A stretch of 64,000 nt of DNA from Rugalucina vietnamica (taxonomy: Eukaryota; Mollusca; Bivalvia; Lucinida; Lucinidae). A program made the translations under genes and the position numbers. Numbering within the stretch: position 1 is the stretch's first letter; each line of letters begins with the position of its first letter. Below are positions 29,642 through 42,965 of the stretch, piece after piece. A model generated the notes under the pieces. The model made no database searches and had not been told where the DNA came from. It was given only the letters and a program-made list of their open reading frames with translations. The stretch lies in contig OZ024883.1 in the NCBI GenBank assembly GCA_964017185.1, positions 1,984,001 through 2,048,000 of the forward strand, in the 5' to 3' direction.

Positions 29642-29998
29642 TACTTATTTATTCATTTATGTGTATGTTATGATTGCATTTATTTGTTTATTAGCTTGAA
29701 TATAATATTAAATTTTAAACTTGAGCCAGATCCTTGAAATCATTTTAAGGGTTAAAAGTGTCTTCATTTGTCTAGTTACGCTTGCTCCTTACATATGTGC
29801 ATGTATGTTGTACGCACTGTTAACATTTGTGCATCTAGATACATTATTCAGGTAGCCTGTTTAATTAAACAGAAAAACTATGGTTGGAAAATTAGTTTTC
29901 ATGAAGCCAAGACAAAACTCACCTTCAGAAATGATAATTCCTATCTGTACCACATACTGCCAGTACCTCATAATTCATACGTCCACCTGGAAATACAT
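29642..29998. other. unassigned interval with a weak exon-like segment
   Basis: On the minus strand TGTATTTCCAG/GTGGACG and CTGAAG/GTGAGTTTTG bound about 65 nt (29927-29991). One frame reads NYEVLAVCGTDRNYHF, resembling the middle of a Kazal module (VCGTDG-x-TY), but it hits TGA before the donor. Probably chance or a broken exon. Confidence 0.22.
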
Positions 29999-30272
29999 CA
30001 GGAAAACCGTGAAATGTATATCCCCTTAAACCCCATTTTTATATAGCAAAATTGGGGTTTGCAGGGGTATACCTATTTTTCTTATTTTTGCTCAAAAACA
30101 TAGATTGTGGGTACTCGTTAGAACCGCCTCGCCGAGGCGGTTCTAACTTGTACCCACAATCTATGTTTTGAGCAAAAATAAGAAAAATAGCAAACATTTT
30201 CTACTGATTTTTTTCATTTTTTACAGCTTTAAAAGTACACGTATATTGCATGGGCATGTTTTCGTAATGATA
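29999..30272 (+). mobile_element. hairpin MITE (GGCGGTTCTAACG family), complete
   Basis: The ends are TCAGGAAAACCGTGAAATGT and TGGGCATGTTTTCGTAATGA. The core palindrome is TTAGAACCGCCTCGCCGAGG and complement. Confidence 0.82.
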
Positions 30273-31984
30273 GAAACATATATGTTTTAAAGTCAGACGG
30301 TATAAAAATTGACACACCTTATCATCCACAAAGGCCTTTGTAATTATGCATTGCCCAATGATCTGCTCTACGACCTGCTATATCCCCTATCTAGTGGGGT
30401 TGTGTAAGATGCTTCCATCGTGCAAGCAATATTTACAAGTAATAATGTTTTGTCGTGATCACGCATCTTTTAGTATATACATGTAAGTAAACAAAATAAA
30501 ATATTATATAAGCCATATATAAACTACTAGCACTTCACTCAGAACCAAATGAATCTTCATTAATCTTCATTATCTTCATTAATTCATTTGCTTCATCCAC
30601 AAACTATTGATAATGTGAAGTTGATTAGTTATTTTATATCATCTGCACTTTCACTTAGACAGTTTTGCATAGTTACGATAGCGCATCTTATTCTTGATAA
30701 GATTGTGTATCTTTCCTATGATCGGAGGACACCTTCTTGTATGTCGGTTTTCTGAATAAAGAATTCTTATTCTTATTAAAGATGCAGTTGTCATATTTGT
30801 TCTATTTCTGAAATTATGGTAATTCACTGCTTCCTTATGTTTTCAAATCAAAAAACATGATCATTTAACATACGGAAATGCGAACTAGATGTTAGTTCAA
30901 ATTTTGTAAAAACAATCCTTCCACACTTTCAGACAAAATATAAACACTGCATATAAATGTATAAACTGTAACCGTGAAATAATTTTCTATTAATCTTGGT
31001 AGTATAAAAACAGTAATTATTTCCCTAAATGTCGCGATAGATATTGTAATAGCACCGTGACTGGTAAACGGTCACGAACAAAGATCTTTTCCTGGAATAC
31101 TCAATGAATTCTGGACACTAACTACAAGTGACAAGTGCTTTAACTGGATAAAATTTAGCTATGAGAAATACTGTTTGCAAAAACTTCTACTATTATGTTT
31201 TCGATTCAATATCACCTTTGAGCGTATATATTTTACATTACAAAGATTCGAATAGAATGCAATTCCAACAATTTAATGGTGGATTGGCACGAACTTTACA
31301 TTTCCCGGAAATAGGCTACATACTGGTTGCTACCACAAATGTTTATGTGCAGTATTTGACAGTTTTGCGCAAATAAAATTGAAGGGGTATGTTGTCTTGT
31401 CATTGCGTTTAACATGCTACACACTCTTCACTTTATATAGAGGGTAGGATATGCATGTAAGATTTGCAAAGTGAAGCTCCAGAATAAACGCCGAATGTTC
31501 CAATATGACCCTACACCGACTAAATGGCGTCGACTGTTTGCCTAGAAAAGCAATGGTGTCAACAGTGGCCAGTAATCCATTCTACTGTGTTTACCAGTCA
31601 TTTTTATCTGTCACTTGCAAAAGACAATTAGCGGCTTTTGCCAACCACTTAAATAGGCGATAAGAGAAATTAGCAAATATTATTTCCTTTGGAACAAATA
31701 TTAATTCCGCTTAACTGCGGCCAGAATAGCGATTCTATGGTCAATTGTGAGAGAAAATCGGACAAAATTGCGCGCAAAATTGCTGTTAACGCTTTTGTGA
31801 ACAATTCACATTATTGTTTTCGGGATTCAGAAGCAATAAAAAGTTTTGATGAAACATATGTACTTTGTGGGTGTCAACACCATTTACATTCTCGATGGAA
31901 GTAGCAAAACGTCTTTTTTTAGAACGATTCAAATTCGAAATTTTACAAGGAAAAGGAAGTCTAAGAGACATTTGAACAATTTTA
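30273..31984. other. gene-poor interval
   Basis: No domain-bearing frame. At 30560-30600 ATCTTCATTA is repeated. At 30640-30777 a segment ending TTCTGAATAAAGAATTCTTA then TTCTTATT looks like a truncated LINE 3' tail. Confidence 0.35.
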
Positions 31985-31986
31985 AA

Positions 31987-32262
31987 AATTAAACATTCCC
32001 ACCCAGTAACTAGAGGGGAAAGAAAAACATTATAAGCCTGATGTCCTTTTTATTGGACATAGGCAAACAGTATTGCTCCAGAAGTGACGCCGCAAAACGC
32101 GGCGTCCCATCTTGGGCTATTTCGTTTTATTTGCTAAGAGAAAATTTGCTGACAATTGAAATAAAAGTGGACTCACCAAAATGATAATGATAGGTGAATC
32201 AAATCAACAATAACGGTTTCAATTAAAAATTCCAACCCAGTACCTAGAGGGGAGAGACACAA
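31987..32262 (-). mobile_element. GGCGTCCCATCTGG MITE copy between 35-bp direct repeats
   Basis: ATGTCCTTTTTATTGGACAT, GACGCCGCAAAACGCGGCGT and AAAAGTGGACTCACC match the TTAA MITE at 62553-62781. On each side lies TTAAACATTCCCACCCAGTA / TTAAAAATTCCAACCCAGTA followed by CTAGAGGGGA, a direct repeat of about 35 bp at 31987 and 32223. Confidence 0.6.
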
Positions 32263-32550
32263 AATAAAGCACTGCATAAAGAAGTGCACAAAATACCACA
32301 AACTCTACTGAACTAGATATACATGTAACTCTCATAAACGTATGACTGTATGGGTAGATAAACGTACAACCGAAATCCAACAGGGTCGCGAATACCGCTT
32401 GCATAGTTCAAACCTTTGAAGAAAAGAAAAGACCACTCGTAAGCAAGCTAAAAGCCAAACAGTAATGTGTTTATTTCCCTTACAATAGCACCAAATGGTC
32501 ACGAACGAAGTAAATATTAGAATATAGTATAAAATAAGTATTTGAAAGGT

Positions 32551-32889
32551 ATGGACGTAAACATCGTAAGCGCACATATCAATAATGAAAAGAATTTTAA
32601 AACAGATGAAGATAAGCAATTGCCAATAACTGACGAAATCGAACCAGTTCTTGGTCTTTACCAAATGTGCGGAACAAAAGAATCTGTAGCGATACAAAAC
32701 AAACGTAGGACTAGCGACAAAGCCACTGGAAAGCTTTCCTTAAAATATGGCCATTCCTGCGGTCATTCAGGTACTCTAGATAATTTTATTAAAGAGATGC
32801 ATACCGCTAAAATAGAGAGCACAGGATTCGATACAATCAAAATTAAAAGTCCAACGCAGAAACAAAGTGGGACAGAAAATAAAGCATAA
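32551..32889 (+). CDS. hypothetical hydrophilic ORF or first exon, unrecognised
   Basis: From the ATG at 32551 (MDVNIVSAHINNEKNFKTDE...) the frame runs 112 codons, rich in Lys, Glu, Asp, Thr and Ser, with SLKYGHSCGHS in the middle. A good donor, ATTCAG/GTACTC, at 32769 would end an exon there. The composition looks more protein-like than other small frames of the window, but there is no known domain, no acceptor partner and no neighbours. It could equally be an old transposon relic. Confidence 0.28.
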   Translation: MDVNIVSAHINNEKNFKTDEDKQLPITDEIEPVLGLYQMCGTKESVAIQNKRRTSDKATGKLSLKYGHSCGHSGTLDNFIKEMHTAKIESTGFDTIKIKSPTQKQSGTENKA

Positions 32890-33189
32890 AACCGAACAAA
32901 CAATGTTCGAAAATGCAGGAAGACTTGATGATTAGTATTTTCCCAACAAAGATCAATCAAATTTGATGAGTACAATAGAGGCAGACGGAAGGGACAGAAA
33001 GACAAAGATAAAGTGCTGACTTCGGGGTCCGGATCTGTGGCTAAACCAAAAAATAGGGAAAGCCACGACATTACTTACATGTACGTAAATTGTATAATGA
33101 TAAGGAATATACAAAATTTGAACAATCCACGCTTAACAAAACTTCAGAAAAATCATAACACGTTACAGATGTATAGGTTATAACTTGAG

Positions 33190-33625
33190 TGTTATGCAAC
33201 AGTCTGCATGCTTAGTTTTTAACCCAATCATGGTTGATAGCTATGCTGCCTTTTTAATTGCACGCCGGTGGGTCTGGCGTCAGACTATATGGTGGCCCCG
33301 ACATAAAGCTATTCATTTTAGTTGGTTGGGGCAGGAGCTTCTTGTCTGTTTCTTTGCCCACCGACGTTGTTGTGAACCACTGCAGAAGATGAGGGTGAGG
33401 TTAGGCGCCTGTAAGTCCCCAGTAATTTTATATTACTGATCGTTCCAAGGCGATACTTCTGTTGTGGTTCTAATTGTTTTGTGTTTTGGAGACGAATTTT
33501 TGTGCTGTTTGAGCCTTATGTACGTTTTCATATTTTAGTTCAGTTCGGGTTACTGAGTGGCCGCTTATTGGGGAATAGCTGCTCATTCGGCTTACGATAT
33601 GGGCCACAACATGAGAAAATGTACC
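33190..33625 (+). mobile_element. partial foldback element with extra 5' block
   Basis: TTTAATTGCACGCCGGTGGG and GGAGCTTCTTGTCTGTT are shared with 39836 and 40245. They are followed by the arm sequence GTAATTTTATATTACTGATC and GCTCATTCGGCTTACGATAT. Confidence 0.5.
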
Positions 33626-34884
33626 TTCGGACACTTTTTTGATTATAAGAAAAGCAAAGTTACTTTGAATGTACGATGTTTCTAGAGTCTGTTAGTCTTT
33701 ATTTGACCAGAATATTTCAGTTATTTTGTGAGTTATGACCAATTTATTATACGAACCCTACAGACGCCATTGTCCTGAAAAATGACGTCAAAGTTGCGTA
33801 ATGCATTTCTGCATGTTAGTAGAGCTTACAAAACTCGATGCATTTGCTTAAAACTGTTTAAGCGCTGGTCAGAACCTACTGTTAAGATAGAAGTACTAGT
33901 ATACCATCCATACAGGCAAGTTGTCGTAATTATTTTGTCTATTTTTATGATGATGCGGTTGCTATGGTTACCGTTAAACGATAGATATAGGAAAATTATA
34001 TGCATTATGGGCTAAAACAAGGGCAGATAACTCCAAAAACTGAACAATAATATGTTTTAAAGCTCATTCATTTGGTAGCCCAGTGTTCAAAGATTACAAA
34101 TACAATGTTTTTTTCAAAAACGTATATAGCATCAGTTTCCCGTTTTTGCTGCTTTTTACTAGTAATGTCAGAATGTCCGAAGGTACATTTTGTCGCGTTG
34201 AGGTTCATATGTTTTCTTGGTGTAAGAACCTAAGTGTCATTTTAGTTTTTTATTCCGCCATTTCCTGATCATTCCCTACTTGTCCCTTTTAATGTAAAAG
34301 GAAACGTTTTGTAAATCTCTGTACAAAATTTAAAAAAATGAGACGTATATTTGAACATGTAAGTCTTCTTGTAACCAAAAAGGCATTTAAAGACTGTCAA
34401 TTGTACAAATACAAAGATGGCGTTTTAATGAATAACTTTCTGGTTTTGCGTTCACACTTCGTATTTGTATGCACTGGAAATACGTGGTCTAACATTTAAT
34501 CTTCGATTTAAAAAATATTTTAAAATAAAAAAAATCTTATTCCCAAGAATCTTGCCTACTCATAACAAATCAAAAAATCAATTCGTGCTTCCTACGACAT
34601 AGTGTATGACAAAGCAATAAATCTTCTAGATTTGACGGAACGAAACTGTTGATAATCCGTGGCACAAGATTGTTGATATCGGATTTCTAATCGAATAATG
34701 ATGATTTACAGCGTCAGAGATTTATTAGGTTATTGTCGTCTTGTATATGGTTCGAATTTCCTGGAATCTTTAATGTTATTTTGAATGTGACGAATAATGT
34801 CAGGGACAGCATACGAATGGGAGCTCAGCTAGACTTGCAAGTAACCACAATTCAATACTATGACCCCAGCATATAAATTTTAGA

Positions 34885-35545
34885 TAGGGTTCACTGCAGA
34901 AGCTGAGGGTGAGGTTAGGTACCTGTAAAATTGATTTAAGCCCGCCAGTAATTTTATATTACTGATCGTTCTATGGTGACACATATGTGGTGGTTCTCAT
35001 TGTTTTATGTCTTGGTGTTAAAATTTTTGTGCTGTTTGCACCTTATGTATGTTTTCATATTTTTAGTTAAGTTCAGGTAACTGAGTGGCCACCTATTGGG
35101 AAAATAGCTGTTCATACCGCTTACGCTATGTTTTCATGGTATAAGTACCTGATTGTTAAGTGGGAATCTCTTTCTGATTGCGCCTATTCCTGATCGTTGC
35201 CTACTTGTACCTTTTTTCAATTCCTGTAATCACAGCCGATTCTGCAATATGTATTGGACCCGTCGTTTTAATACTTGTATCAAAGTAAAAGTTAGCTTCT
35301 GTTTTATGAAAAGGTACAATCAGGTAATGACATGGAAATGGCGCAATCAGAAAGAAATTCCCACCTAAAAAGGTAGAGGTGAAAAAACTAAATTGACAAT
35401 TAGGTACTTAATCTAAGAGAACATATCGTAAGCTGAGTGAGCAGTTATCTCCCACCCAAACGGCGGCCAGTTACCCGAAATTAACCAAATATATGAAAAC
35501 ATAGATAAGGTGCAAACGGCACAAATAAAATGATAGTTGGTTGAT
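34885..35545. mobile_element. foldback element, both arms present
   Basis: The left arm (34885-35215) contains GTAATTTTATATTACTGATC and CTGAGTGGCCACCTATTGGG. The right arm (35310-35540) is its inverted counterpart, diverged. The loop is about 100 bp. No ORF. Arms this long and inverted rule out LTRs. Confidence 0.65.
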
Positions 35546-38500
35546 AAGATGGATTCTTTACCACAAGGAGTGCTTATAAGCGTAGCCCATAAAATTTCCA
35601 AAACGAATTTTGTCTGCAAATTGTACATAAAATAATAAGCGTCACTTTTCTAATCGGAGGTATAAGTTTAATTAAAAGTTTTAAACATCTTGATATTCGC
35701 TATATATCTGATTCGATATATTAATGTCAATTCACTTTTATAACGAGTATGTTCAATGTATAGTGGAAACGCGAGTTTTGAAATGTAATCATGACAGTCG
35801 TCAAAACAGTTTATTAATGGTTTCATCGTAAAACATATTTCAATGAAATAAAATTGCTTCCATGAATGATATGACAGCATAAAACTGCCATTAGTACAGT
35901 GAAAATTGTCTACGGATTCAACCATCTTAAATTTCGTATAAACATTAAGTTGTCCCTTCAAAACATGTTGAAAAATTGATAAGGAATGTCGTCAATTTTA
36001 TATGCTGTAAAACATACGATGAAAAAGACCAAATTCCATTTTTGAATATGTAAGGAAGTTCCAAGGGTTATCAGCAAACGCCATTCTTACTTTTTGAAGC
36101 CCCATTACTTGATAATCTGTTTATAGTACAGGGATACACAATTTAATTTCCTCCCCGATGGGTTTTTTCAAAGGTCATTAGCCAAAGAAACTACTGTAGA
36201 AATTTCATTACTCTAGAGGTTATATATATAGTATTGGGATACACAAACAGACCAAATCTAAGTACAATAACCCTGGACACGCAATCCTGTAATGAACCGA
36301 AGGATCAAATGAAAGTCCTAGTTAGACAAAGCTTTACGTTAAACGTGACGAGGGTCGTTTGTCTGGTTTAAGAATACACCTAAATAATCAGACACGGAAC
36401 AGCTGTTTAAAATTGTATTGTAGAACTCTACCATGTCTACAGCCTCATAAGAACTAGATATAGACGTTCAGGAATGATCTGGTCGCTGGCAGGGATTTTG
36501 GACATCTGGAGGGGAAACGTCAGGGATTCAGAGGAAAAGGGCCATTCATTTTCAGGGATCTGCGAAAGGAAGCGAAGTTGGGAGCAAGAATCGGAGGAAA
36601 ACGTTGCAATTTTATCTCAGAGACCCAACCCTGGTAGGACCTCAATATCAATATCTGCTATTTCAAAAACATATGGTCTGGCATAGAACGTAGAAAGCCA
36701 CCCACGTGTGATCAACGCATACAGCATAAGACTATTGAATGTACACATGGTGTAGAATAAACAGATTTGACGAAAGGGAACTAGATCAAGCTTTAATAAT
36801 TCATTCATGAACATGGAAACGCTTTTAACACTATGCTCTCAAACATGATAAAGTGGCAAGTTGTATAAAACATTAAAACGATGGCAAAATCCCACCAATC
36901 TCCTGTTATCGACTGTCAAAAAAATCTGTGATTGCATTAAGTAAGGAAGTCTTATCACTAATGGAGGACAATGTATCTTTCCGCGGAACAAATAATTCCG
37001 ATTCTGTGACGATGTACTTATGTGAGCTTTTGTCGGATTATTAAGTAAGCATTAGTAAGCAACAACAGGGACAAGGTACGGCGTTTCCAAATCAAAACGA
37101 TAGTTAGCACTATGCGCATGTTTGGGGAGCAGGCGTTAACAAATACTCGATAGTACTGCGGATAAATACCATAAATTCAGCCAGGCTTAAAGCCAACTTT
37201 GGACATATATCAATTTAAGCAACAAATGGAATCGTGAAGTGAAGTAAAATTCCAGTTCTTTTGACAAATGACTTGGAAACCGATTGAGTTGACTTTGCGT
37301 TGGCTATGAAATACAGTAGATTACTACAGAATAATTGTATGATCAATCGATTCAATTACAGAAGAAAATAGATGAGGAATTTATTCACCAGACAATTCTG
37401 GCTAATGTATTTATCTAAGCTGATTTATAGTTAACAAGAATATGAATATCAGGTCTAGAAAGTGATTGGCAGGGATTTGCCCAAACAGTCAAAGCTTATT
37501 TGGACGCATTCAGAAATGCGGAGCTGGTTTTTTTCTGTTTGTTTGTTTTTTGTCTCTCTCTCTTTTTTTCTTCAACCTTTTGTAAGTATAATTTATGACG
37601 ATTGGAAACAAAATAGGAACGAAAATAAAAACAACGCTTGGTATATGTTAAGTAATACACTGGCAATAAACTTTGATGCAGCATGTAGACACCCGACAAC
37701 AATTTCGGTATTCATACGCTTCCCTTCTTCCAGGAATTTTATCAATATTAGATTCTTTCAAACCTTTCCTGTCAGATCGTAAGTCAAAGTGCAATATCGT
37801 GTTAGAAAATCTTGGAATCAATTTGTCCAATGTCAACTTTCGGCTCAACAATTCAATTTAAACAAACTTGGAATTTTGGATTGGAAGAGTCCATAACATT
37901 ATAACTGACAAGAAAAATGTATCCATGTGTAGAAAAGCAAACAAGACGTCGATGTGGCAATCACCAACTTAGAAAAAAAATGTTATCCTTGAGTCTGTCA
38001 AGAGACAACGAACACACAGATTCGGTAATGTAACAAGACTAAAACGTGATAAAAGGAGGATGTAAAACCAAAAAGAAGAAATGGCGATGGAATTACGCAA
38101 TACAATCAAGCGCCCTAAACTCTTAAACTGGCAATGCATGTAGATAAAAGAAAAGATAAAAAATAGTAACATATGGGTCACCTTTATGCCCACTTAAATA
38201 CTTTTAAACGGCATCTTATATCAAAATTTGAAGTGGAAATGGAAGTCGTTTTCAAAGACAATGTTTCTGTTTCATATTTGCAACCAAAGTAAACAAGGTA
38301 ATCATATAAATTAATCACATTTTAAACTGCAGGAATGTACAAATATAATTATGACGTTTTTAGTATCACCATCTCACTTTGATTTCATATTTCATATGTG
38401 ATTGAAGGAGAAACGTGTAATAAGATTCAATACTCTGATCAAAGAAATATATTTTTTCTCAAGAATAGTGCCTAGCAATATCAAAACAATTTTTTTTCCT

Positions 38501-38819
38501 ATGACAAGGTGTATGACAAAGCTATAAATCTTTCGAGATTTGACGGAACGAAACTGTTAATAATCCGTGACACAAGATTGTTGGTATCGGATTTCTAATC
38601 GAATAATGATGATTTACAATGTCAGAGATTTATTAGGTTATTGTCGTCTTGTATATGGTTGGAATTTCCTGGAATGCAATTTTCAATGTGACTTGAATAA
38701 TGTCAGGGACAGCATACGAGTGGCTTAGTCTAAGTTGGAGCTCAGCTAGACTTGCAAGTACCACAATTCAAATCAAGCATTTTGAGAAGTTTTTGACCCC
38801 AGCATATAAAATTACGAAA

Positions 38820-39480
38820 GTATCCACTGCAGAAGCTGAGGGTGAGGTTAGGTACCTGTAAAATCGATTTAAGCCCGCCAGTAATTTAATATTACTGATC
38901 GTTCCTTGGCGATACTTCTGCTATGGTTCTTATTGTTTTATGTCTTGGTGTTAAAGTTTTGTGTTGTTTGCACCTAATGCATGTTTTAATATTTTCAGTT
39001 AAGTTCGGGAAACTGGGTGGTCACCTATTGCGAAAATAGCTGCTCATTCCGCTTACGCTATGTTTTCATGGTATAAGTACCTGATTGTTAATTTAGTTTT
39101 TCCCCACCTCGGATTTTGGAGTGGGACTCACTTTCTGATTGCGCATTTTCCTGAAGTTTTCAATTCCTGTAATCACAGCCGATTCTGCAATAAGTATTGG
39201 ACCCGTCGTTTTAATACTTGTATCATAGTAAAATGTTAGCTTCTATTTCATGAAAAGGTAAAACTAGGTAATGACATGGAAATAGCACAATCAGAAAGAA
39301 ATTCCCACCCGAAACGGTGGAGGTGCAGCAAAGGAAATGACAATCAGGTATTTATATTATGAGAACATATCGTTAGCCGAGTGAGCAGCTATTTCCAAAA
39401 GGGGACCAGTTACTCGAACTTAACTACATATATAAGAACGTAGATAAGGTGCAAACAGCACAGACAAAGTGATGATTAGT
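38820..39480. mobile_element. foldback element, both arms present (second array unit)
   Basis: Same arrangement and flanks as 34885-35545, about 3.9 kb downstream. It was therefore probably present before the unit duplicated. Confidence 0.65.
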
Positions 39481-39835
39481 TGATAAGTTGGATTCTTCAC
39501 CGCAAGGAGGGTTTACAAAAGCGTAGCCCATAAAATTTCCTAAACGAATTTTGACTGCAAATTGTAAAAAAGATAATAAGCGTAACTGTTCTATTCGTAG
39601 GTGTTGTGTGTAACTTAAATGAAAAGTTTTAAACAGCTTTATTTTCAATATAAATCTGATTCACCGTATTAATGTATTTTCACTTCTATTAGTTTCAGTG
39701 TATATTAAAAACGCGGGTTTTGAAATGTGCTAGAACCAAAAATAATCATGGAAGTCATCAAAAGGTTTATTAATAATGATTTCATCGTAAATCATATTTC
39801 AAATGGCTTCCTAATGTTGATAACTATGCTGCCTT

Positions 39836-40825
39836 CTTTAATTGCACGCCGGTGGATCAGGGCGTCAGACTCTATGATGGCCGCGACATAAAGCTATTCC
39901 TGTAAAACCGGATTAAGCCCCGATCCCAGTAATTTTATATTACTGATCGTTCCAAGGCGATACTTCTGCTGTGGTTCTAAATGCTTTGTGTTTTGGAATC
40001 GAGTATTTGTGCTGTTTGAGCCTTATGTACGTTTTTTTTTTTTTATATTTTTACTTCAGTTCGGGTAACTGAGAGGCCGACTATTTGGGAATAGCTGCTC
40101 AATCGGCTTACGATATGTTTTCGTGGTATACGTACATGTACCTAACTGTCATTTTAGTTTTTGCCCACCCCTCGGTTTATGGAGTGGGACTATCTTTTTG
40201 ATTGCACCATTTCCTGATCATTGCCTACCTGTACCTTTTCATTTTATTTGGTTGGAGCCGGAGCTTCTTGTCTGTTGCTTGGCCCACCGGGGTTAACTGG
40301 TGTTTTTCTTTTGCTCCGGAGTTAGTAAGTTATTTGGCTCCCAGGGATCTCCATCGCCGGGCAGCTTACACAATCTGTGAGTCCTCGTTTTTTAATCATC
40401 ATGGTGTTTATCATGATTTATTTGTTTGTCCATGATGATTCATTGACTAGCTAAAGATTCCCCACGAGGACCGAAAAACTAACTAAATTTTGTGAACCAC
40501 TGCAGAAGCTGTGGGTGTGGTTAGGTACCTTTAAAATCAATTTAAGCCCGCCAGTAATTTTATATTACTGATCGTTCCAAGGCGATACTTCTGTGGTGTT
40601 TAATTTTTGTGCTGTTGACGCCTTATGTATGTTTTCATATTTTAGTTAAGTTTAGGTTACTAACTGAGTGGCCATATATTGGGAAAATAGCTGCTCATTC
40701 GGCTTACGATACGTTTTCATGGTATAAGTACCTGATTATTAATTTAAATTTTTCCCACCTCGGTTTATAGATTTGGAATCTCTTTCTGATTGCACCTTTT
40801 CATGATCAATGCCTTCTTCCATGAA
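39836..40825 (+). mobile_element. two adjacent foldback-arm copies with extra block
   Basis: Arms start near 39920 (ATCCCAGTAATTTTATATTA) and near 40545 (GCCCGCCAGTAATTTTATAT), in the same orientation, separated by a GGAGCCGGAGCTTCTTGTCT block. They lie between array landmarks and explain part of the length of the second unit. Confidence 0.55.
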
Positions 40826-42186
40826 TGTAATGAAACTACCATTTATACAGTTATAAATTGTCTACGAATTCAACCATCTTAACTTTCATATAAACAGTAA
40901 GTTGTCCCTTCAAAACATATTGAAAAATTGATATGGTGCGTCGTCAATTTTAAATGCTGTAACACATACGATACAAAAGACCTATAATTCAGTCTCTTTT
41001 TATGTAAGGTAGTTCCAAGGGCTATTAGCAAACGCCGTCTTTACGTTTGGGATCCCCATTACTTGATAATCTGTTTATAGGATAGGGATATACACCTTCT
41101 TTTCTTCACTGATCGGTTATTTCAAAGGTTATTAGCCAAAGAAACTACTGTAGAAATTCCAATACTCCAGAGGTTATATTATATAGTATTGGGACACAAA
41201 CAGACCGAAATCTAATTAAAATAACCCTACACACGCAATCCTGTAATGAACCTAGCATCAAATGACAGTCCTGGTTAGACAAAGCATTACATTAAACGTG
41301 ACGAGGATCGTTTGTCTGGTTTTAGAATACTCCTAGATAATCATATAGACACAAACATGCGTGTGCCTGAAATTGTATTACAGAACTTAACCATGTGTAT
41401 AATTCATCAATTTTCAGGGATTCGGGTGAAAAGGGCTATTCATTTTCGAAAACAGGCAAAGTCTGGGAACTTATGGAGCAGGGGGCAGGAATCGGGGGAA
41501 AAACATATAAGCGAAGGAAGGTCATTTTTATTTCAGGAAGCAGAGAGCTAAGAACCCCAACGCTGGTAGAGCCTCAATATCAAAATTTGTTATTTCAAAA
41601 AGCATGGTTTGGCATAGAACAAAGTGATCAACGCATGCCCTACAAGGTTATTGAATGTACACACTGTGTAAGATGACAAGATAAGACGAATGGAAAGCAG
41701 TTTCTGAACACGGAAATGCTTTTAACACTCTAGTCTCAAATATGATAGAGTGGCAAGTAGTATAAAACATTACAACGACAGAAAGCACTATCGTTCTTCT
41801 CTTATCGACTGTCAATAAAATCTGTGACTGCATTAAGTAAGGAAGTCTTATCGCTAATGGAGGACAATTTATCTCTCCGCGGAACAAGTTAGTTCCTATT
41901 CTGTGGCAAATTACTTATAGGAGATTTTGTTGGAATATTGAGTAAGCATTAGTAAGCAAAAGAGACAACTTACGGCGTTTCGGTAATCAAAATGAAATTT
42001 AGCAAGTCAAATTAACAGTTGAAATGTGGAGGTATATTTTTTGCAATTTTGTAACTCTACAAATTGCTTATAAATTCCTTAAAATCAGTCAGGCTTAAGC
42101 ACAAATTTGGACATATATCAGTTTAAGCAACAAATGGGATCAACAGTTACAATTGCAGTTCCCATAACAATTGATTTGAAAACAAA

Positions 42187-42425
42187 TTGAGCCGCATCGT
42201 GAGAAAACCGGATTTTTGCCTAGACGAAAACAAAGGCGCAGATCAGCTTCGCGGTAACCGCGAAGCTGATCAGCGCCTTTGTTTTCGCTACACGGATAGT
42301 ACAATTTCTCTTCTTCTTAAATCCGAAATTTCAAGCTTCTAGCTCTTTTCTGAGCTTGTACAGGCCGGTTTGTGTCGGACCTGGTCGGAAACCCCGAAGA
42401 CCGGTTTTCTCACGATGCGGCTCAA
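42187..42425. mobile_element. TTGAGCC..GGCTCAA foldback MITE, best copy
   Basis: The ends TTGAGCCGCATCGTGAGAAA and TTTCTCACGATGCGGCTCAA are perfect inverse repeats, with the central palindrome GATCAGCTTCGCGGTAACCG and complement. Other array units lack it at this place (they read ATTGAGTTGACTT), so it inserted after the array formed. Confidence 0.85.
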
Positions 42426-42699
42426 TTGAGACTTGGTGATGGCAGTGAAATGCAGTAGATTCCTTCAGAATAATTGTATGATCAATCGATTCAATTACTG
42501 GAGAGAATAAATGAGGAATTTATTCACCAGACAAATCTAGCTAATATATTTATCTAAGCCAATGTTCAGTAAACAAGGATATAAATATGTCTAGAAGCTG
42601 ATTATGCTGGTCAATAACGTGTTATACATTAAAGTTAAACTTACATTTGTCTACAGAGGCATATATAGTTGATAGTTACCATATTTTGAAAAGATATGA

Positions 42700-42965
42700 A
42701 ATGGTACACGTAGGCAAAGATCAGGAAAAGGCGCAATCAGAAAAAGATTACCACTCCAAAAACCGAGATGGGAAAAAACTTAGTTAACAATCAGGTACTT
42801 ATACCATGATAATATATCGTAAGCCGAATGGGCAGTTTTTTTCCCATTAGGTGGCCACTCAGTTACCTAAACTTAACTAAAAATATGAAAACACACATAA
42901 GGCACCAACAGCACAAAAATTTTAAACACAAAGACATAAAACGAAAGATAACATAAAATGTAGCT
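42700..42965 (-). mobile_element. foldback-arm copy, inverted
   Basis: ATCAGGAAAAGGCGCAATCA, then TTACGATATATTATCATGG-like sequence (complement) and TGAGTGGCCACCTAATGGG on the minus strand. Present in one array unit only. Confidence 0.55.

Noticed and set aside
33365-40825. Recurring ~330-bp blocks as solo LTRs of a retrovirus-like element
   Set aside because: Several occur as inverted pairs with a short loop; no TG..CA ends, primer site or gag-pol frame seen.
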